In this document: positions 8,594 through 18,037 of the stretch, in pieces
Layout: each line of letters opens with the position of its first letter
Numbering within the stretch: the stretch's first letter is position 1
Origin: Rouxiella aceris
GTDB taxonomy: Bacteria; Pseudomonadota; Gammaproteobacteria; Enterobacterales; Enterobacteriaceae
DNA length: 64,000 bases
Assembly: GCF_012933545.1 (NCBI RefSeq)
Contig: NZ_JAADJU010000009.1
Span: 62,001 to 126,000 of the forward strand
Reading direction: 5' to 3'
Position numbers and translations under genes: made by a program
Notes under the pieces: generated by a model
The model's input: only the letters and a program-made list of their open reading frames with translations
What the model was told of the DNA's origin: nothing
The model's database searches: none

Positions 8594-9562
8594 ATGAGTG
8601 ATATTGATAATATTAATATCGAAGCCATCGACCTGAACTTACTCAAGGTCTTCGAAGCGCTGCACGAAGAGGGTAGCGCCAGTCGCGCGGCGGTGCGTCT
8701 GGGACTGACGCAGTCGGCCGTCAGCGCAGCCCTTGGCAGACTGCGTCGCTTATATGACGATCATCTGTTTGTCCGCACCGGGCGCGGTCTGGCACCGACT
8801 CTGCGCGCCAATGAACTTAAACCGCTGGTCAGTGAAGCGCTGGATAAATGTCGGCAAAGTCTGCAGTTGGTTTCCGGTGGGCGGGCCGGTTACGCCGGGC
8901 GCTCCCTGAGCCTTGGTCTTTCAGATGATTTTGAACTGGCACTGGGTAAGCAGTTGATCGATCGCCTGGAGCTTGAGATGCCGGGATTGAGGATTGTATT
9001 TCGGCAGACCCATAGCCGTATTGTCGGCGATATGTTGCTGGATCGTCAGGTGGATATGGCCATTGCTTCGGGGGGATTTACCTCGGCGGCAATAGGCTGC
9101 GAAACGCTCGGTGAGGGGCGCTACGCCTGCCTGCTGGATGCTTGCCAGTCATTGACTGAGGACGAGATCGACAGCCAGCAGCGACTGACGTTGGCCGCCT
9201 TTCTCAGCCGCCAGCATCTGCTGGTTTCCTCTGGCGGCTTTATTGGCATGGTTGATGAGGTGTTGATCCCGCAGGGGCTGAAGCGCACGGTCAGAGCGTC
9301 GACCACGCACTTCTCCGCGTTACCTTATCTGTTACTGGGTAGCGGGGCGCTGGCGACCATTCCTCTGCATGCGGCCCGCACCCTGGCGGCTTTCCATCCG
9401 TTACAGCTGGTTTTGCCACCGATTGCCATGCCGGCTTATGCCATCAATCTCGGCTGGCGACGGGATGCGTTGCGCGATCCGGCGATTGTCAAAATGAAGC
9501 AGGTGATTAGCGATATTCTGCTGGCCTTTGACTGGCAAAATGGAACGGCACAGGGGCAGTGA
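8594..9562 (+). CDS. LysR-family transcriptional regulator, divergent from the nitrilase
   Basis: The 322-residue protein has an N-terminal winged HTH ([20 protein letters not shown] onward, ending in the classic [11 protein letters not shown] helix) and a C-terminal effector-binding domain of the periplasmic-binding-protein fold. The ATG at 8594 puts the HTH at the usual distance from the N-terminus; the longer frame from 8537 runs into the nitrilase promoter. Divergent arrangement with a 74-bp gap suggests control of the nitrilase gene and of itself, probably in response to a nitrile or its acid. Confidence 0.85.
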   Translation: MSDIDNINIEAIDLNLLKVFEALHEEGSASRAAVRLGLTQSAVSAALGRLRRLYDDHLFVRTGRGLAPTLRANELKPLVSEALDKCRQSLQLVSGGRAGYAGRSLSLGLSDDFELALGKQLIDRLELEMPGLRIVFRQTHSRIVGDMLLDRQVDMAIASGGFTSAAIGCETLGEGRYACLLDACQSLTEDEIDSQQRLTLAAFLSRQHLLVSSGGFIGMVDEVLIPQGLKRTVRASTTHFSALPYLLLGSGALATIPLHAARTLAAFHPLQLVLPPIAMPAYAINLGWRRDALRDPAIVKMKQVISDILLAFDWQNGTAQGQ

Positions 9563-10471
9563 TTAACTCGGCGTGGGCGCAGCCTTGCGCCATAACGTTA
9601 GCCAGCCCGGGGGAGAAAACATCACCAGATTGCCGAGCAGGATCAGCGCCAGACCGATCACTGACTGGATATGCCATTGATAAGCTTCATAGAAGGTCGA
9701 TACCGTCAGTGCAACCAGTGGAAAGAGTAGCGTACTGTAAGCCGCTTGGCTGGCACCAATGCGTCCGACCAGCGTGAAATAGATGCCAAATCCCAGCACC
9801 GATCCAAACACCGCCAAATAGACCAGTGAACCGAGGTAGGCCGGAGTCCATTGCATGGCAAAGGATGCGCCTTGCAGCAGGCTGACCAGGGCCATAATGG
9901 CGGCACCATAGCCCATGGCGTAGGTATTGGTGCTGACAACATCCAATCCCTGCCGCTTATGACGCATACTGATCATATTACCCAATGAGAAACCATAGGT
10001 GCCGAGCAGGCTAAGTCCAATACCGGTGAGCAGGCCGGGAGCAAGCTGTGTGGCGCTGAGATCGTGCCAAAACAGGGTGATAATCCCGGCCAGACCCAGT
10101 ATGGAGGCCGGGAGCAGAGTCGGGGACAATTTCTGGCGAAACCACAGCCAGCCATTGCAGGCATTAAACAGCACCGACATGGAGAAGATCACCGACTCCA
10201 GGCCGCTGCTGATATAGGCGGCGGCGTGGTAAAAACAGTAAAAATTAAAGGCAAAGACGCAGCAGCCCTGGGCGATGCAAAATAGATGGTCTTTTAGTGC
10301 CAGTTTGCGCAGACGGCCGCTGATCAACAGCACCGCCATCATCAAGACAGCGGCCAGTAAAAAGCGATAGAAAATAGAGACGCTGGCGGCGACCACCCCC
10401 TGTTGCAAATAGATGGCAAACCAGGTGGTGCCCCAAATCAGGATCACGGCAAGATAAAGCAAAGCGTTCAT
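9563..10471 (-). CDS. EamA/DMT-superfamily inner-membrane exporter
   Basis: The 302 residues form about ten transmembrane helices in two EamA repeats, as in RhaT/YdcZ-type drug/metabolite transporters. Members export amino acids, purines or small metabolites; the substrate here is unknown. The stop abuts the end of the convergent LysR gene without a gap. The ATG at 10471 starts directly with the first membrane helix and is preferred over an upstream ATG at 10522. The divergent AraC-type gene 190 bp away is a likely regulator. Confidence 0.82.
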   Translation of the reverse strand: MNALLYLAVILIWGTTWFAIYLQQGVVAASVSIFYRFLLAAVLMMAVLLISGRLRKLALKDHLFCIAQGCCVFAFNFYCFYHAAAYISSGLESVIFSMSVLFNACNGWLWFRQKLSPTLLPASILGLAGIITLFWHDLSATQLAPGLLTGIGLSLLGTYGFSLGNMISMRHKRQGLDVVSTNTYAMGYGAAIMALVSLLQGASFAMQWTPAYLGSLVYLAVFGSVLGFGIYFTLVGRIGASQAAYSTLLFPLVALTVSTFYEAYQWHIQSVIGLALILLGNLVMFSPPGWLTLWRKAAPTPS

Positions 10472-10660
10472 GGTGTTGTCCGGTGCGGAGAAAAACAGAT
10501 TTAGCGTGATTATCCCTGACATCAGCAGGCAAGCACATTCACCCGCTTGCGGTCATTTGCATATTCTTGCGGTTTTTTATCGGCAAAACTGCGGCGGAAC
10601 TCGCGTGCTACCCCGCAAAAACATTACACTGTCGCTATTCATTGATCGGGAAGTCGCGCT

Positions 10661-11539
10661 ATGACCAGGCAGTATCAGGCGTTCGAAACGCTTAAAAAGC
10701 ATCAGGCTGTGTTGCACGATACTGTGCGGCTGGGCTCTGGCATGCAGTTGGCAGCCTGGTCGAATAAAAATGATTGCGTCACCCAGGAAGATCCCGACCA
10801 CCATACCCTTAGCCTGTATATTGCCGACGGCTACGAGTGTTACCACAAAACCCGCGCAGGCTGGCATAACGGTGGCGGTCCCGACCGTTTTTGCCTGATG
10901 CCAAAACATAATATCTCCAGTTGGGATGTGCGCGGCGCGCTGTCGTTTGTCCATCTCTACTACACCGACGATCATCTGCGCCAGGTGATTGAACAAACCT
11001 GGGACCGCAGCCCGGCAAGTATTCAGGTGGCGGAGCAGGTTTTTAACGAAGATCGGCAAATTACCCAGCTTTATCGCCATTTTTTGCTCAGTTGCCAATG
11101 GCAGGATAACAGCAATCACCTGCTGTTGAGTTCGGCAACCAACCTGTTAGTCACCCATCTGGCGCGACAATATACCCAGTTGCAGTGGTCGTTGCCGCAG
11201 GTGCGCGGTGGGCTGTCGCCGTCGGTGCTCAATCGGGTAAAAGAGTATATTCACGGTCATCTCGCCGACCCTTTGTCGCTGGCTGAACTGGCACAGATTG
11301 CCGAGTTAAGTGAATATCATTTTGCGCGCATGTTTAAACAGTCGATGGGCATTGCCCCGCATCAATATGTGATGAATGCCCGCCTGATCCGCGCCGAAAG
11401 CCTGTTGCGCCACACCGCACTGGATATGACCACCATTGCTCTGGACTGCGGTTTTAGCTCAACCAGCCATTTTAGTCACCGCTTTAAATCTCTACGCGGT
11501 ATGGCCCCTTCGGCGTTGCGCGCCGAGCTGTTACGTTAA
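10661..11539 (+). CDS. AraC-family transcriptional regulator
   Basis: The 292 residues comprise an N-terminal sensing domain without clear motif and a C-terminal AraC/XylS double HTH (about 185-290). The second HTH shows the family signature ending in GFSSTSHFSHRFKSLRGMAPSALR in two segments. It is divergent from the DMT exporter gene, a common pairing in which the regulator controls the exporter. A sole ATG with GGGAAG upstream supports the start. The ligand cannot be inferred. Confidence 0.85.
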   Translation: MTRQYQAFETLKKHQAVLHDTVRLGSGMQLAAWSNKNDCVTQEDPDHHTLSLYIADGYECYHKTRAGWHNGGGPDRFCLMPKHNISSWDVRGALSFVHLYYTDDHLRQVIEQTWDRSPASIQVAEQVFNEDRQITQLYRHFLLSCQWQDNSNHLLLSSATNLLVTHLARQYTQLQWSLPQVRGGLSPSVLNRVKEYIHGHLADPLSLAELAQIAELSEYHFARMFKQSMGIAPHQYVMNARLIRAESLLRHTALDMTTIALDCGFSSTSHFSHRFKSLRGMAPSALRAELLR

Positions 11540-11678
11540 GCGACCAGTTGCAGGTGTAAAAATGCGCAACAGCGCGGAAAACACACTGAAAGCTGGCGAA
11601 ATTAATGCCCGATCCATCCCCTTAAACCAGATTCGATGCTAGGTTGTTCTTCTGTATACAAGAAGGAGGCTAAGTTAT

Positions 11679-12239
11679 ATGTCGTCGTCTGCCCCGCTAA
11701 TTGAAACATCAAGATTGTTGCTGCGCGGCCATCGTCTTGCCGATTTTGAGATGATTGCTGCGCTTTGGTCCGATGCGGAGATGGTGCGTTTTATTGGTGG
11801 CGTTCCCTCTTCCCGCGAAGCCAGCTGGAGCCGTTTTTTACGCTATCTTGGGCATTGGACAGCGCTGGGGTTTGGCTATTGGGTAATTTTCGACAAAGCC
11901 ACAGATCGGTTTGTCGGTGAAATTGGCCTGGCTGATTATCAGCGCGATATGGTGCCGTCAATGGACGGTATGGCCGAAATGGGCTGGGTGCTAAATCCTG
12001 AATTCCACGGTAAAGGTTACGCCCATGAGGCCGCGCTGGCGGTGCTGCGCTGGGCCAGTCAGCAGCTAGACCGGCAACTTTGCTGCATCATTGCGCCAAA
12101 TAATACCCCTTCACTGCATCTGGCAACCAAGCTGGGCTTTGTGGCGCAGTGTGATACCTATTATCAGGGGGCTGAGGTACGACTCTTTACTCGCCCCGTT
12201 GACGGAAAGCAAACAGCAGAACAGGCTGGTGGAGAATAG
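11679..12239 (+). CDS. GNAT-family N-acetyltransferase (RimJ/RimL-like)
   Basis: A cytoplasmic 186-residue protein of the GNAT fold. It opens with the ETSRLLLRGH strand typical of RimJ/RimL-like enzymes, and the acetyl-CoA loop is HGKGYA. These enzymes acetylate protein N-termini, amino acids or small amines; the substrate is not evident. A strong AAGGAGG ribosome binding site precedes the start. The GST gene begins 5 bp after its stop, so the two form an operon. Confidence 0.85.
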   Translation: MSSSAPLIETSRLLLRGHRLADFEMIAALWSDAEMVRFIGGVPSSREASWSRFLRYLGHWTALGFGYWVIFDKATDRFVGEIGLADYQRDMVPSMDGMAEMGWVLNPEFHGKGYAHEAALAVLRWASQQLDRQLCCIIAPNNTPSLHLATKLGFVAQCDTYYQGAEVRLFTRPVDGKQTAEQAGGE

Positions 12240-12244
12240 AGACT

Positions 12245-12868
12245 ATGTTGAAAATTTTGGGTAAATCCTCGTCGATTAATGTGCGTAAAGTATTGTGGAC
12301 CTGCCATGAGCTGGGTCTGGATCACACTCAGGAAGAATATGGTTCAGGTTTTCAGTCAACAGACACTGCCGAATTTAAGGCTTTAAATCCCAATGGGCTG
12401 GTGCCGGTGCTGCTTGACGGCGATTTTGTGCTGTGGGAGTCCAATACCATCTGCCGCTATCTGGCGGCACGCGAAGGCCGTGATGATTTGCTGCCACAAC
12501 AGCCACAGCAAAGAGCCAGGGTTGAGCAATGGATGGATTGGCAGGTCAGCGACCTGAATAATTCATGGCGTTATGCCTTTATGTCGCTGGTGCGGCAAAG
12601 TCCCTTGCATAGCGATGCCGATCTGCTGGCTGCCAGTATCAAACAATGGAATAGCCATATGCAGATTGTCGAACAGCAATTACAGCAACAAGGGGATTAT
12701 CTGCTGGGCGACCATTTTACGCTTGCAGATATTGTGCTCGGCGTATCGGTTAATCGCTGGATTATGACGCCGATAGACAGGCCAACGCTGCCAGCGGTGT
12801 TTGCTTACTACGAGCGTTTGAACCAGCGTGAGGGCTATCAGCTGTACGGGCGTAATGGCATGCCATAA
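12245..12868 (+). CDS. Glutathione S-transferase family protein
   Basis: The 207-residue protein has an N-terminal thioredoxin-like GST domain with the cis-proline segment NPNGLVPVL and the glutathione gamma-glutamyl site ES (in LWESNTICRYL), plus a helical C-terminal domain with the FTLADIVLG capping motif. The N-terminal active-site area is SSSINVRKV, giving a Ser-type theta/beta-like GST. It is co-transcribed with the GNAT gene and followed by a perfect hairpin. Role in detoxification is inferred from the family; substrate unknown. Confidence 0.87.
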   Translation: MLKILGKSSSINVRKVLWTCHELGLDHTQEEYGSGFQSTDTAEFKALNPNGLVPVLLDGDFVLWESNTICRYLAAREGRDDLLPQQPQQRARVEQWMDWQVSDLNNSWRYAFMSLVRQSPLHSDADLLAASIKQWNSHMQIVEQQLQQQGDYLLGDHFTLADIVLGVSVNRWIMTPIDRPTLPAVFAYYERLNQREGYQLYGRNGMP

Positions 12869-12874
12869 CCATCA

Positions 12875-12908
12875 CAAGTCACAGGGAGCGTTGGCTACCT
12901 GTGACTTG
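12875..12908 (+). terminator. Perfect 11-bp hairpin after the GNAT-GST operon
   Basis: CAAGTCACAGG and CCTGTGACTTG pair exactly around a 12-nt loop, 6 nt after the GST stop. No T-run follows, so it may be a Rho-dependent end or 3' protecting stem. Confidence 0.55.
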
Positions 12909-12989
12909 CCATCTGGTACCGCCGAGAGGCTGTGCCGCGCCAGGGGGGAAATGATGTAAAAAAACTAATAAGATTAACTTTAATTTAAC

Positions 12990-14105
12990 TTATTTGAAGT
13001 CAACCATCATCAGTTCAGGAATTGATAATCCACGGGTGGTGTTGACACATTTATCGATATAGGTGGTAAAAGGCATTGGCCGCGGCATACCCATATCTAA
13101 TAAGCGTTGATTATCAAATTTCACATTGAGCTCTGCAAAGCCGCCATACAATTTTATCGCACGCAGAATGATTTTATCATTACACGGACCAAGAATATCT
13201 TTAAATTGCTTGCGGCTGCCGCTCATTTCTTCATAGCTAACTTGCTGGTAATCATTAATAATCGCTGAAGTATTATTTGCTTTTGCCACAAATTCATCAA
13301 TGGCATAAAAAGGCGTACAGCGTTCTTCACCGCAAGAAATATGATAAAAACTATGTTTTATAGTTGCGCTCAGACATAGGTTAACCAACACCATGGCGCA
13401 ATAATCTACCGGGATGACGTCAATGGAATCATTAAGCTGGCAAGTGAATTTCTTCAACTTGAGAGCCATCAAAAATACCCAGAAAATACTGCTGGAGGGA
13501 CGACATCCAAGCTGGGTATGGCCAACAATAATCGAAGGTCTGGCCACCACAAAAGGTAGGGTTGGGCAGTGTTCGCGGATAAGATTTTCAATAGCACGCT
13601 TGGATGCCGTGTACTGTACCAGGTCTTCATTGTGCTCGTTATCTGGCATATCTTCGTAAAAAACGCTGTCTTTATCCGGCATTGATGCCATGGCGGTACC
13701 AACGTGAATAAAACGTTGCAGGCCAGTGACTTTCGCCATACGTTTGGCAAAGGCCAGTGAGCCATCAACATTGACGCGCCAGAGAGCAGGGTTGTTGCCA
13801 AATGAAGCAATCGCTGCGCAATTGATAACATGCGTAATATTGTCGAGACGACTATCCTGAGTAAAACCATCAGGTTCAGACAAATCGCCAACCAATATAT
13901 TGGTTTCACTTAGCGAGCTAAGTTGTTCTGCGGTTAATCCAAATTTCTCAAGATTATTTTTAATTCTTGCCAAGCCAGCTAATGGTGTTTCAGCACGAAC
14001 GAGCAGCAGCAAATTAATATCTTTTCCCTGATATTGACGCAAAAGATACTCGACAACAGCTCCGCCAACAAAGCCAGAGGCGCCGGTAATTAATATGCTT
14101 TTCAT
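12990..14105 (-). CDS. NAD(P)-dependent reductase/epimerase of the extended SDR family (thioester-reductase-like)
   Basis: The 371-residue protein has an N-terminal Rossmann glycine motif TGASGFVGGAVV and a YTASKRAIE segment carrying the SDR Tyr-Lys pair. The RPSIIVG segment and overall pattern resemble NAD_binding_4 members (male-sterility/thioester-reductase domains), which reduce acyl-thioesters or act on sugar or steroid-like substrates. There is no carrier or condensation domain. The ATG at 14105 begins right at the first Rossmann strand and is preferred over a TTG 24 nt upstream. The gene is AT-richer than its neighbours and stands alone, suggesting later acquisition. Confidence 0.78.
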   Translation of the reverse strand: MKSILITGASGFVGGAVVEYLLRQYQGKDINLLLLVRAETPLAGLARIKNNLEKFGLTAEQLSSLSETNILVGDLSEPDGFTQDSRLDNITHVINCAAIASFGNNPALWRVNVDGSLAFAKRMAKVTGLQRFIHVGTAMASMPDKDSVFYEDMPDNEHNEDLVQYTASKRAIENLIREHCPTLPFVVARPSIIVGHTQLGCRPSSSIFWVFLMALKLKKFTCQLNDSIDVIPVDYCAMVLVNLCLSATIKHSFYHISCGEERCTPFYAIDEFVAKANNTSAIINDYQQVSYEEMSGSRKQFKDILGPCNDKIILRAIKLYGGFAELNVKFDNQRLLDMGMPRPMPFTTYIDKCVNTTRGLSIPELMMVDFK

Positions 14106-14677
14106 TATATATTTCTTAACAAGTAACAAAGGTTGGACAGTATCACCTCTTTACTAAACCATTCATATACAAATTGGTGAATTAAATAAACGGCGAGTAA
14201 ACAAGGTGAGATATTTTTTAATGTTTTTAAGTTAAGGATTTATTAATAATTTGGGGGGTATTCCTGCTGATTAGTCACCATGCTTATTATTTTGCCTGAC
14301 AGAGGCATGTTGTCTGGTGTGTTTTTTTTAACCGAAAATACTGCTATTGATGAACGCTGCGGGCGGCTGCAAACGAGGCGTTAAGTGACGCTGTTAGCGC
14401 GTAGCGAAAGATCTCTGACTGGAAAGTATGCAGTGAGGTATGACTACGATAAACTGGAGGTTATGGCCCTGGTTGCAGGATGGCAGCCGAATCGCAAAAG
14501 TTTGGGAGGACAAATGTAGAACCGCGGCGTTTGATGCCGATAAGTCTCTTGCAGAGATAACCATTCGGTTGCATTAAATCATTCAAAAAATGAAGCTTTT
14601 TGCCTTCATTTTGTTTTGATATAAGGAATATTGTGCGGGGTGATTCCCTCGCGCGCATAAATAAGGTACAAGGCTGC
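14106..14677. other. Long AT-rich intergenic region
   Basis: This lies between the divergent reductase and RIO kinase genes. It contains two plus-strand terminator-like structures (around 14300-14329, ending in seven T residues, and at 14587-14617), although no plus-strand gene precedes them. No protein-coding frame with supporting signals is visible. One or two small RNAs or a leader transcript for the kinase would explain the terminators. Confidence 0.4.
14587..14617 (+). terminator. Terminator-like hairpin in the leader of the RIO kinase gene
   Basis: AAAATGAAG/CTTCATTTT stem with an 8-nt loop is followed by TTTTGTTTT, about 60 bp before the kinase start. It could be an attenuator or the end of an upstream short RNA. 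Confidence 0.5.
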
Positions 14678-15526
14678 ATGAAAATCCCAAATAGAATCCA
14701 ACCTCTGGTGGATGACGGCCTGATCGATGATGTGGTCCGTCGACTGAAAAGTGGCAAAGAAGCCGACGTTTACACCGTGCTCTGCGGTGAGGAAATCCGC
14801 TGCGCCAAAGTTTATAAAGAGGCAACGCAACGTAGCTTTAAGCAGGCAGTTCAGTATCAGGAAGGGCGTAAAGTGCGTAACAGCCGCAGTGCGCGTGCGA
14901 TGCAGAAAGGCTCCCGATTTGGCCGCAAGCAACAGGAAGAGACCTGGCAGACTGCCGAAGTTGATGCCCTGTTTCGCCTGGCCAATGCCGGCGTGCGTGT
15001 TCCGCAACCCTATATCTGTCTTGATGGTGTGCTGCTGATGGAGTTGATCACCGACAGCGAAGGGCTGGTGGCTCCACGGTTAAGTGACGTCACCTTCACC
15101 CCGGAAGAGGCGCGGGAAGGACATGATATTATGATCCGTAATATTGTGCGTATGCTTTGCGCCGGTATTGTTCACGGTGACTTGTCAGAATTCAACGTGT
15201 TGCTTGATGCACAGGGACCGGTGATTATCGACTTGCCGCAGGCGGTCGATGCCTCGGCCAATAACCATGCCGAATCCATGTTTGAGCGCGATGTGAATAA
15301 TATGACCGATTTTTACGGTCAGTTTGCGCCAGAACTGCTGAAAACTCGCTATGCCAAAGAGATCTGGGCGTTGTATGAAGAAGGGAAACTCACGCCAGAA
15401 AGTGTGCTGACCGGCGATTTTGCCGAAGACACCCACACCGCTGACGTGGATTCACTATTAGACGAGATCACTGCCGCAGAAGACGAGTACTACGATCGCC
15501 AGCGCGCGCTGAAAGAAAGGGACTAA
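14678..15526 (+). CDS. RIO1-like atypical serine/threonine protein kinase
   Basis: The 282-residue cytoplasmic kinase belongs to the bacterial PA4780-type RIO1 family. Visible elements are the flexible nucleotide loop SGKEADVY, the ATP-lysine region CAKVYKE, the catalytic loop HGDLSEFNVLL (Asp and metal-binding Asn) and the metal-binding IIDLPQAVD. All key residues are present. The start at MKIPNRI aligns with the family; an upstream ATG adds 26 unrelated residues. Its stop overlaps the stop of the convergent ModA-like gene. Physiological targets in bacteria are not established. Confidence 0.88.
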   Translation: MKIPNRIQPLVDDGLIDDVVRRLKSGKEADVYTVLCGEEIRCAKVYKEATQRSFKQAVQYQEGRKVRNSRSARAMQKGSRFGRKQQEETWQTAEVDALFRLANAGVRVPQPYICLDGVLLMELITDSEGLVAPRLSDVTFTPEEAREGHDIMIRNIVRMLCAGIVHGDLSEFNVLLDAQGPVIIDLPQAVDASANNHAESMFERDVNNMTDFYGQFAPELLKTRYAKEIWALYEEGKLTPESVLTGDFAEDTHTADVDSLLDEITAAEDEYYDRQRALKERD

Positions 15527-16251
15527 GGCCTTTCTGCAAATCCTTCCCGACGCAAATATTCCTGTGCCGTTGTCGACAAGATAAATTCTGACAGCGGTGC
15601 GGCTTTGGCGCTGCACTGCGCAAGTGCATAATCTGCTTGTATATTGTCCTCCTCGGGTATCGCTATCAGTTGTAAATCGGCACATGCCGCCAGCCGACGG
15701 CCATAGCTGGCATAGCCAATAAACATATCGCACTGATTGCTGCGGATCAGCCAGGCCGCCGCCAGTTCCCCCTCCGGGACTGGCGCGCTTTGTGCTCCGC
15801 CCACCAAAGGTAACGCCAACTGGCGCAGTTGCTCCCCCAGTCCGGGATGCTGCTGCTCAAGGCGAGCAAACAGCTGCCAGGCATAGTCACCTGAGGGATC
15901 GGCCAGCGGGGTTGAGGTACCGACCCTCAGGGTGCGGTCGCGCAGATACTCCAGCCAGTCGCTGTGCTCAGGCTTAAGCCCTCGGCGTACGGTCAGACAG
16001 AGCCGGTTACTGGTAAAGCTGGCGATACCTTGCGCCAGCCCCTGGGCTAACAGACTTTGCGGATGTGCCAGATTGGCAGAAGCAAAGAGGTCAACAGACT
16101 CCCCTTGTTCAATGCGCTGGCGTAAAAGCCCTGCCGGACCGAACTGACTGTGAACGGCAATGCCGGTCTGTTGCGTAAAGACCTGCATCAAAGGCCGCCA
16201 TACCGAGCGCAGGCTGCCGGCGGCCAGGACATTGAGCGAGAGTACATCCAT
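15523..16251 (-). CDS. ModA-like solute-binding domain protein without an evident signal peptide
   Basis: The 242 residues have the molybdate/sulfate-binding protein fold: AAGSLRSVW at the N-terminus, DLFASAN, and SNQCDMFIGYASYG near the C-terminus. ModA binds molybdate or tungstate in the periplasm, but here the mature-type sequence begins almost at the start codon with no hydrophobic leader. It starts within the stop of the preceding binding-protein gene (TGATG), so the two are translationally coupled. No permease or ATPase gene is next to them. It could be a cytoplasmic oxyanion-binding or sensor protein, or exported by an unusual route. Confidence 0.75.
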   Translation of the reverse strand: MDVLSLNVLAAGSLRSVWRPLMQVFTQQTGIAVHSQFGPAGLLRQRIEQGESVDLFASANLAHPQSLLAQGLAQGIASFTSNRLCLTVRRGLKPEHSDWLEYLRDRTLRVGTSTPLADPSGDYAWQLFARLEQQHPGLGEQLRQLALPLVGGAQSAPVPEGELAAAWLIRSNQCDMFIGYASYGRRLAACADLQLIAIPEEDNIQADYALAQCSAKAAPLSEFILSTTAQEYLRREGFAERP

Positions 16252-17336
16252 CAGGCTTTTGGCTCTGTGCTGGCGGAGAGGGCGCTGGCTGGGGCGACAT
16301 ATTGCGTGCGATAGAAGCGCTGGTAGTAGGCATCGGCCTGTTTCTGCATATCAATATCGCTAAACTGCTGCGGATAGAGTTTTTTCGCCATCCACAGTTC
16401 ACCAATGGCCAGCGCTTCCGGCATTGGATATCCCCAGGCTTTGGCGTATTCCGGCATCAGATAAACGCGGTGATTTTTGACGGCTTCAATGACCTGCCAT
16501 TTGGGATCATGGAGGATCGTACCGACGACCTCAGGGTAACGATCCTGCACAAAGATCACCTGCGGATCCCAGGCAATAACCTGTTCCAGGCTAACTTGTT
16601 TAAATCCTTTTACCGTCGATTCTGCGACGTTAAGCGCCCCGGCGTGATGCATCATCAGCCCGGTATATTTGCCGGAACCGTAGGTGGTCAGATCCGGATT
16701 GGCCATATACACCCGCACTCGCTGCTGCGGCGTGACCGATTGCAGACGATCGCTGACCCACTTGCGTTGGGCAAAGGTATAATCGACCAGGGCTTCGGCC
16801 TGTTTTTGCCGATTAACCACTTCGCCAATCAGACGGATGCCGGTTTTTAAACCCTGGTTATAGGCCTGCTCTTCGTTGCTCATCTCGGGATTCATTTTTG
16901 CCGCTTCGCCGGGGCGATCTTCACGTAATGAAACGGCGATCACCGCAATACCGGTGTGGCTGATCTGGTCGATCATCTCCTGGGGAGCATAATTGGTGAC
17001 AAACACCACCTGCGGATGCAGGGCCACCAGGCTTTCCAGATCAACATGCGTCAAATCGCCCAGTGCCGGGGTGTTGACCAGACTGGGGGCCAGGCGCACG
17101 TAGCTGTCGCCTAATTGCTGTTTCCAGTTTGACAGTACGCCGACGATCTTGCTGCTGGCGTCCAGTTGTACCAACAGATTCAGTGTCTGATGCTGCAACA
17201 CCACCACGCGATCAACCTGGTCAGGCAGGGTGACCTGGCGGCCCAGCTGGTCGGTCACCTGACGCGACGCCAGAGAAGAAAAAGAACATAAGCTCAGTGC
17301 TGTGCCGAGCATGATAACCTTGAGAAATGCGTTCAC
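16251..17336 (-). CDS. Periplasmic solute-binding protein of the FecB/BtuF/MolA class
   Basis: The 361 residues start with a Sec signal peptide (about 1-23, cleavage after SLA). A class III binding protein follows: DQLGRQVTLPDQVDRVVVL, the first lobe, a helical linker and a second lobe. Family members bind ferric siderophores, haem, cobalamin or molybdate. Coupling to a ModA-like gene and a ModE-like palindrome just upstream point to molybdate or a related oxyanion. The partner permease and ATPase are absent here, so the protein must use a transporter encoded elsewhere. Confidence 0.82.
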   Translation of the reverse strand: MNAFLKVIMLGTALSLCSFSSLASRQVTDQLGRQVTLPDQVDRVVVLQHQTLNLLVQLDASSKIVGVLSNWKQQLGDSYVRLAPSLVNTPALGDLTHVDLESLVALHPQVVFVTNYAPQEMIDQISHTGIAVIAVSLREDRPGEAAKMNPEMSNEEQAYNQGLKTGIRLIGEVVNRQKQAEALVDYTFAQRKWVSDRLQSVTPQQRVRVYMANPDLTTYGSGKYTGLMMHHAGALNVAESTVKGFKQVSLEQVIAWDPQVIFVQDRYPEVVGTILHDPKWQVIEAVKNHRVYLMPEYAKAWGYPMPEALAIGELWMAKKLYPQQFSDIDMQKQADAYYQRFYRTQYVAPASALSASTEPKA

Positions 17337-17343
17337 CGGTAAA

Positions 17344-17380
17344 CCTCGTTATACGTTGTGTAATTTATTATATAACGAGG
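17344..17380 (-). promoter_or_regulatory. Perfect 10-bp inverted repeat upstream of the binding-protein operon (ModE-like)
   Basis: CCTCGTTATA and TATAACGAGG are exact inverted copies separated by 17 bp, starting 8 bp before the start codon of the FecB/MolA-like gene. The CGTTATA/TATAACG cores match the half sites of ModE, the molybdate-responsive repressor. The spacing is wider than in the E. coli modA operator as I remember it. Repression by ModE or a related regulator is plausible. Confidence 0.5.
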
Positions 17381-17404
17381 GCGGTTATATGAATATCGGC
17401 AAGA

Positions 17405-18037
17405 TTACTTGCGACCCTCAATCAGCATGCGTACCGCAAGACCACTCAATACGGTGGCCATCAGCCAGCGCTGAATCAAGGTCCATAACGGTCTGCCGGC
17501 CAGAAAGGCGGCGATATAGCCAGCCGAGACGGCGATCAGGGCGTTAAAACAGAAGCTAATCAAAATTTGCGTGCTGCCGAGCACCAGTGACTGCATCAGG
17601 ACTTTTCCCTGTTCGGGCACGATAAACTGCGGCAGCAGGGAAAGATAAAGCACCGCTGTTTTGGGGTTGAGCAGGTTGGTTAGCAGCCCCATGGCAAAGA
17701 GTTTTCGCGGATTGTCTTTGGCTAACTGTCGCACCTGAAAAGGTGAGCGTCCGCCGGGGCGAATCGCCTGCCAAGCCATATACAGCAAATAGAGCGCACC
17801 ACAGAATCTGAGGCTGTCATAAGCAAAGGGCACGGCCATTAATAGTGCAGTAATACCGAGCGCGGCGAACACCATATAAAAAAGGAAACCTACCACTACC
17901 CCCCCCAACGAGATAAGCCCGGCCTTTGGCCCCTGACAAAGAGAGCGCGAGATCAGATACAGCATATTGGGTCCTGGCGTCAGTACCAGACCAAGAGCAA
18001 TCAACATAAAAGGCAGTAGATGGGCGGCATCAGGCAT
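17405..18037 (-). CDS. LysE/RhtB-family amino-acid exporter
   Basis: A 210-residue inner-membrane protein with about six transmembrane helices. The family signature GLVLTPGPNMLYLISRS is in the first helix region, and LLNPKTAVLYLSLLPQF follows in the middle. RhtB-type proteins export homoserine, threonine, leucine or related amino acids. It stands alone between the binding-protein operon (same strand, downstream) and a divergent phosphatase gene. The substrate cannot be deduced. Confidence 0.86.
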   Translation of the reverse strand: MPDAAHLLPFMLIALGLVLTPGPNMLYLISRSLCQGPKAGLISLGGVVVGFLFYMVFAALGITALLMAVPFAYDSLRFCGALYLLYMAWQAIRPGGRSPFQVRQLAKDNPRKLFAMGLLTNLLNPKTAVLYLSLLPQFIVPEQGKVLMQSLVLGSTQILISFCFNALIAVSAGYIAAFLAGRPLWTLIQRWLMATVLSGLAVRMLIEGRK

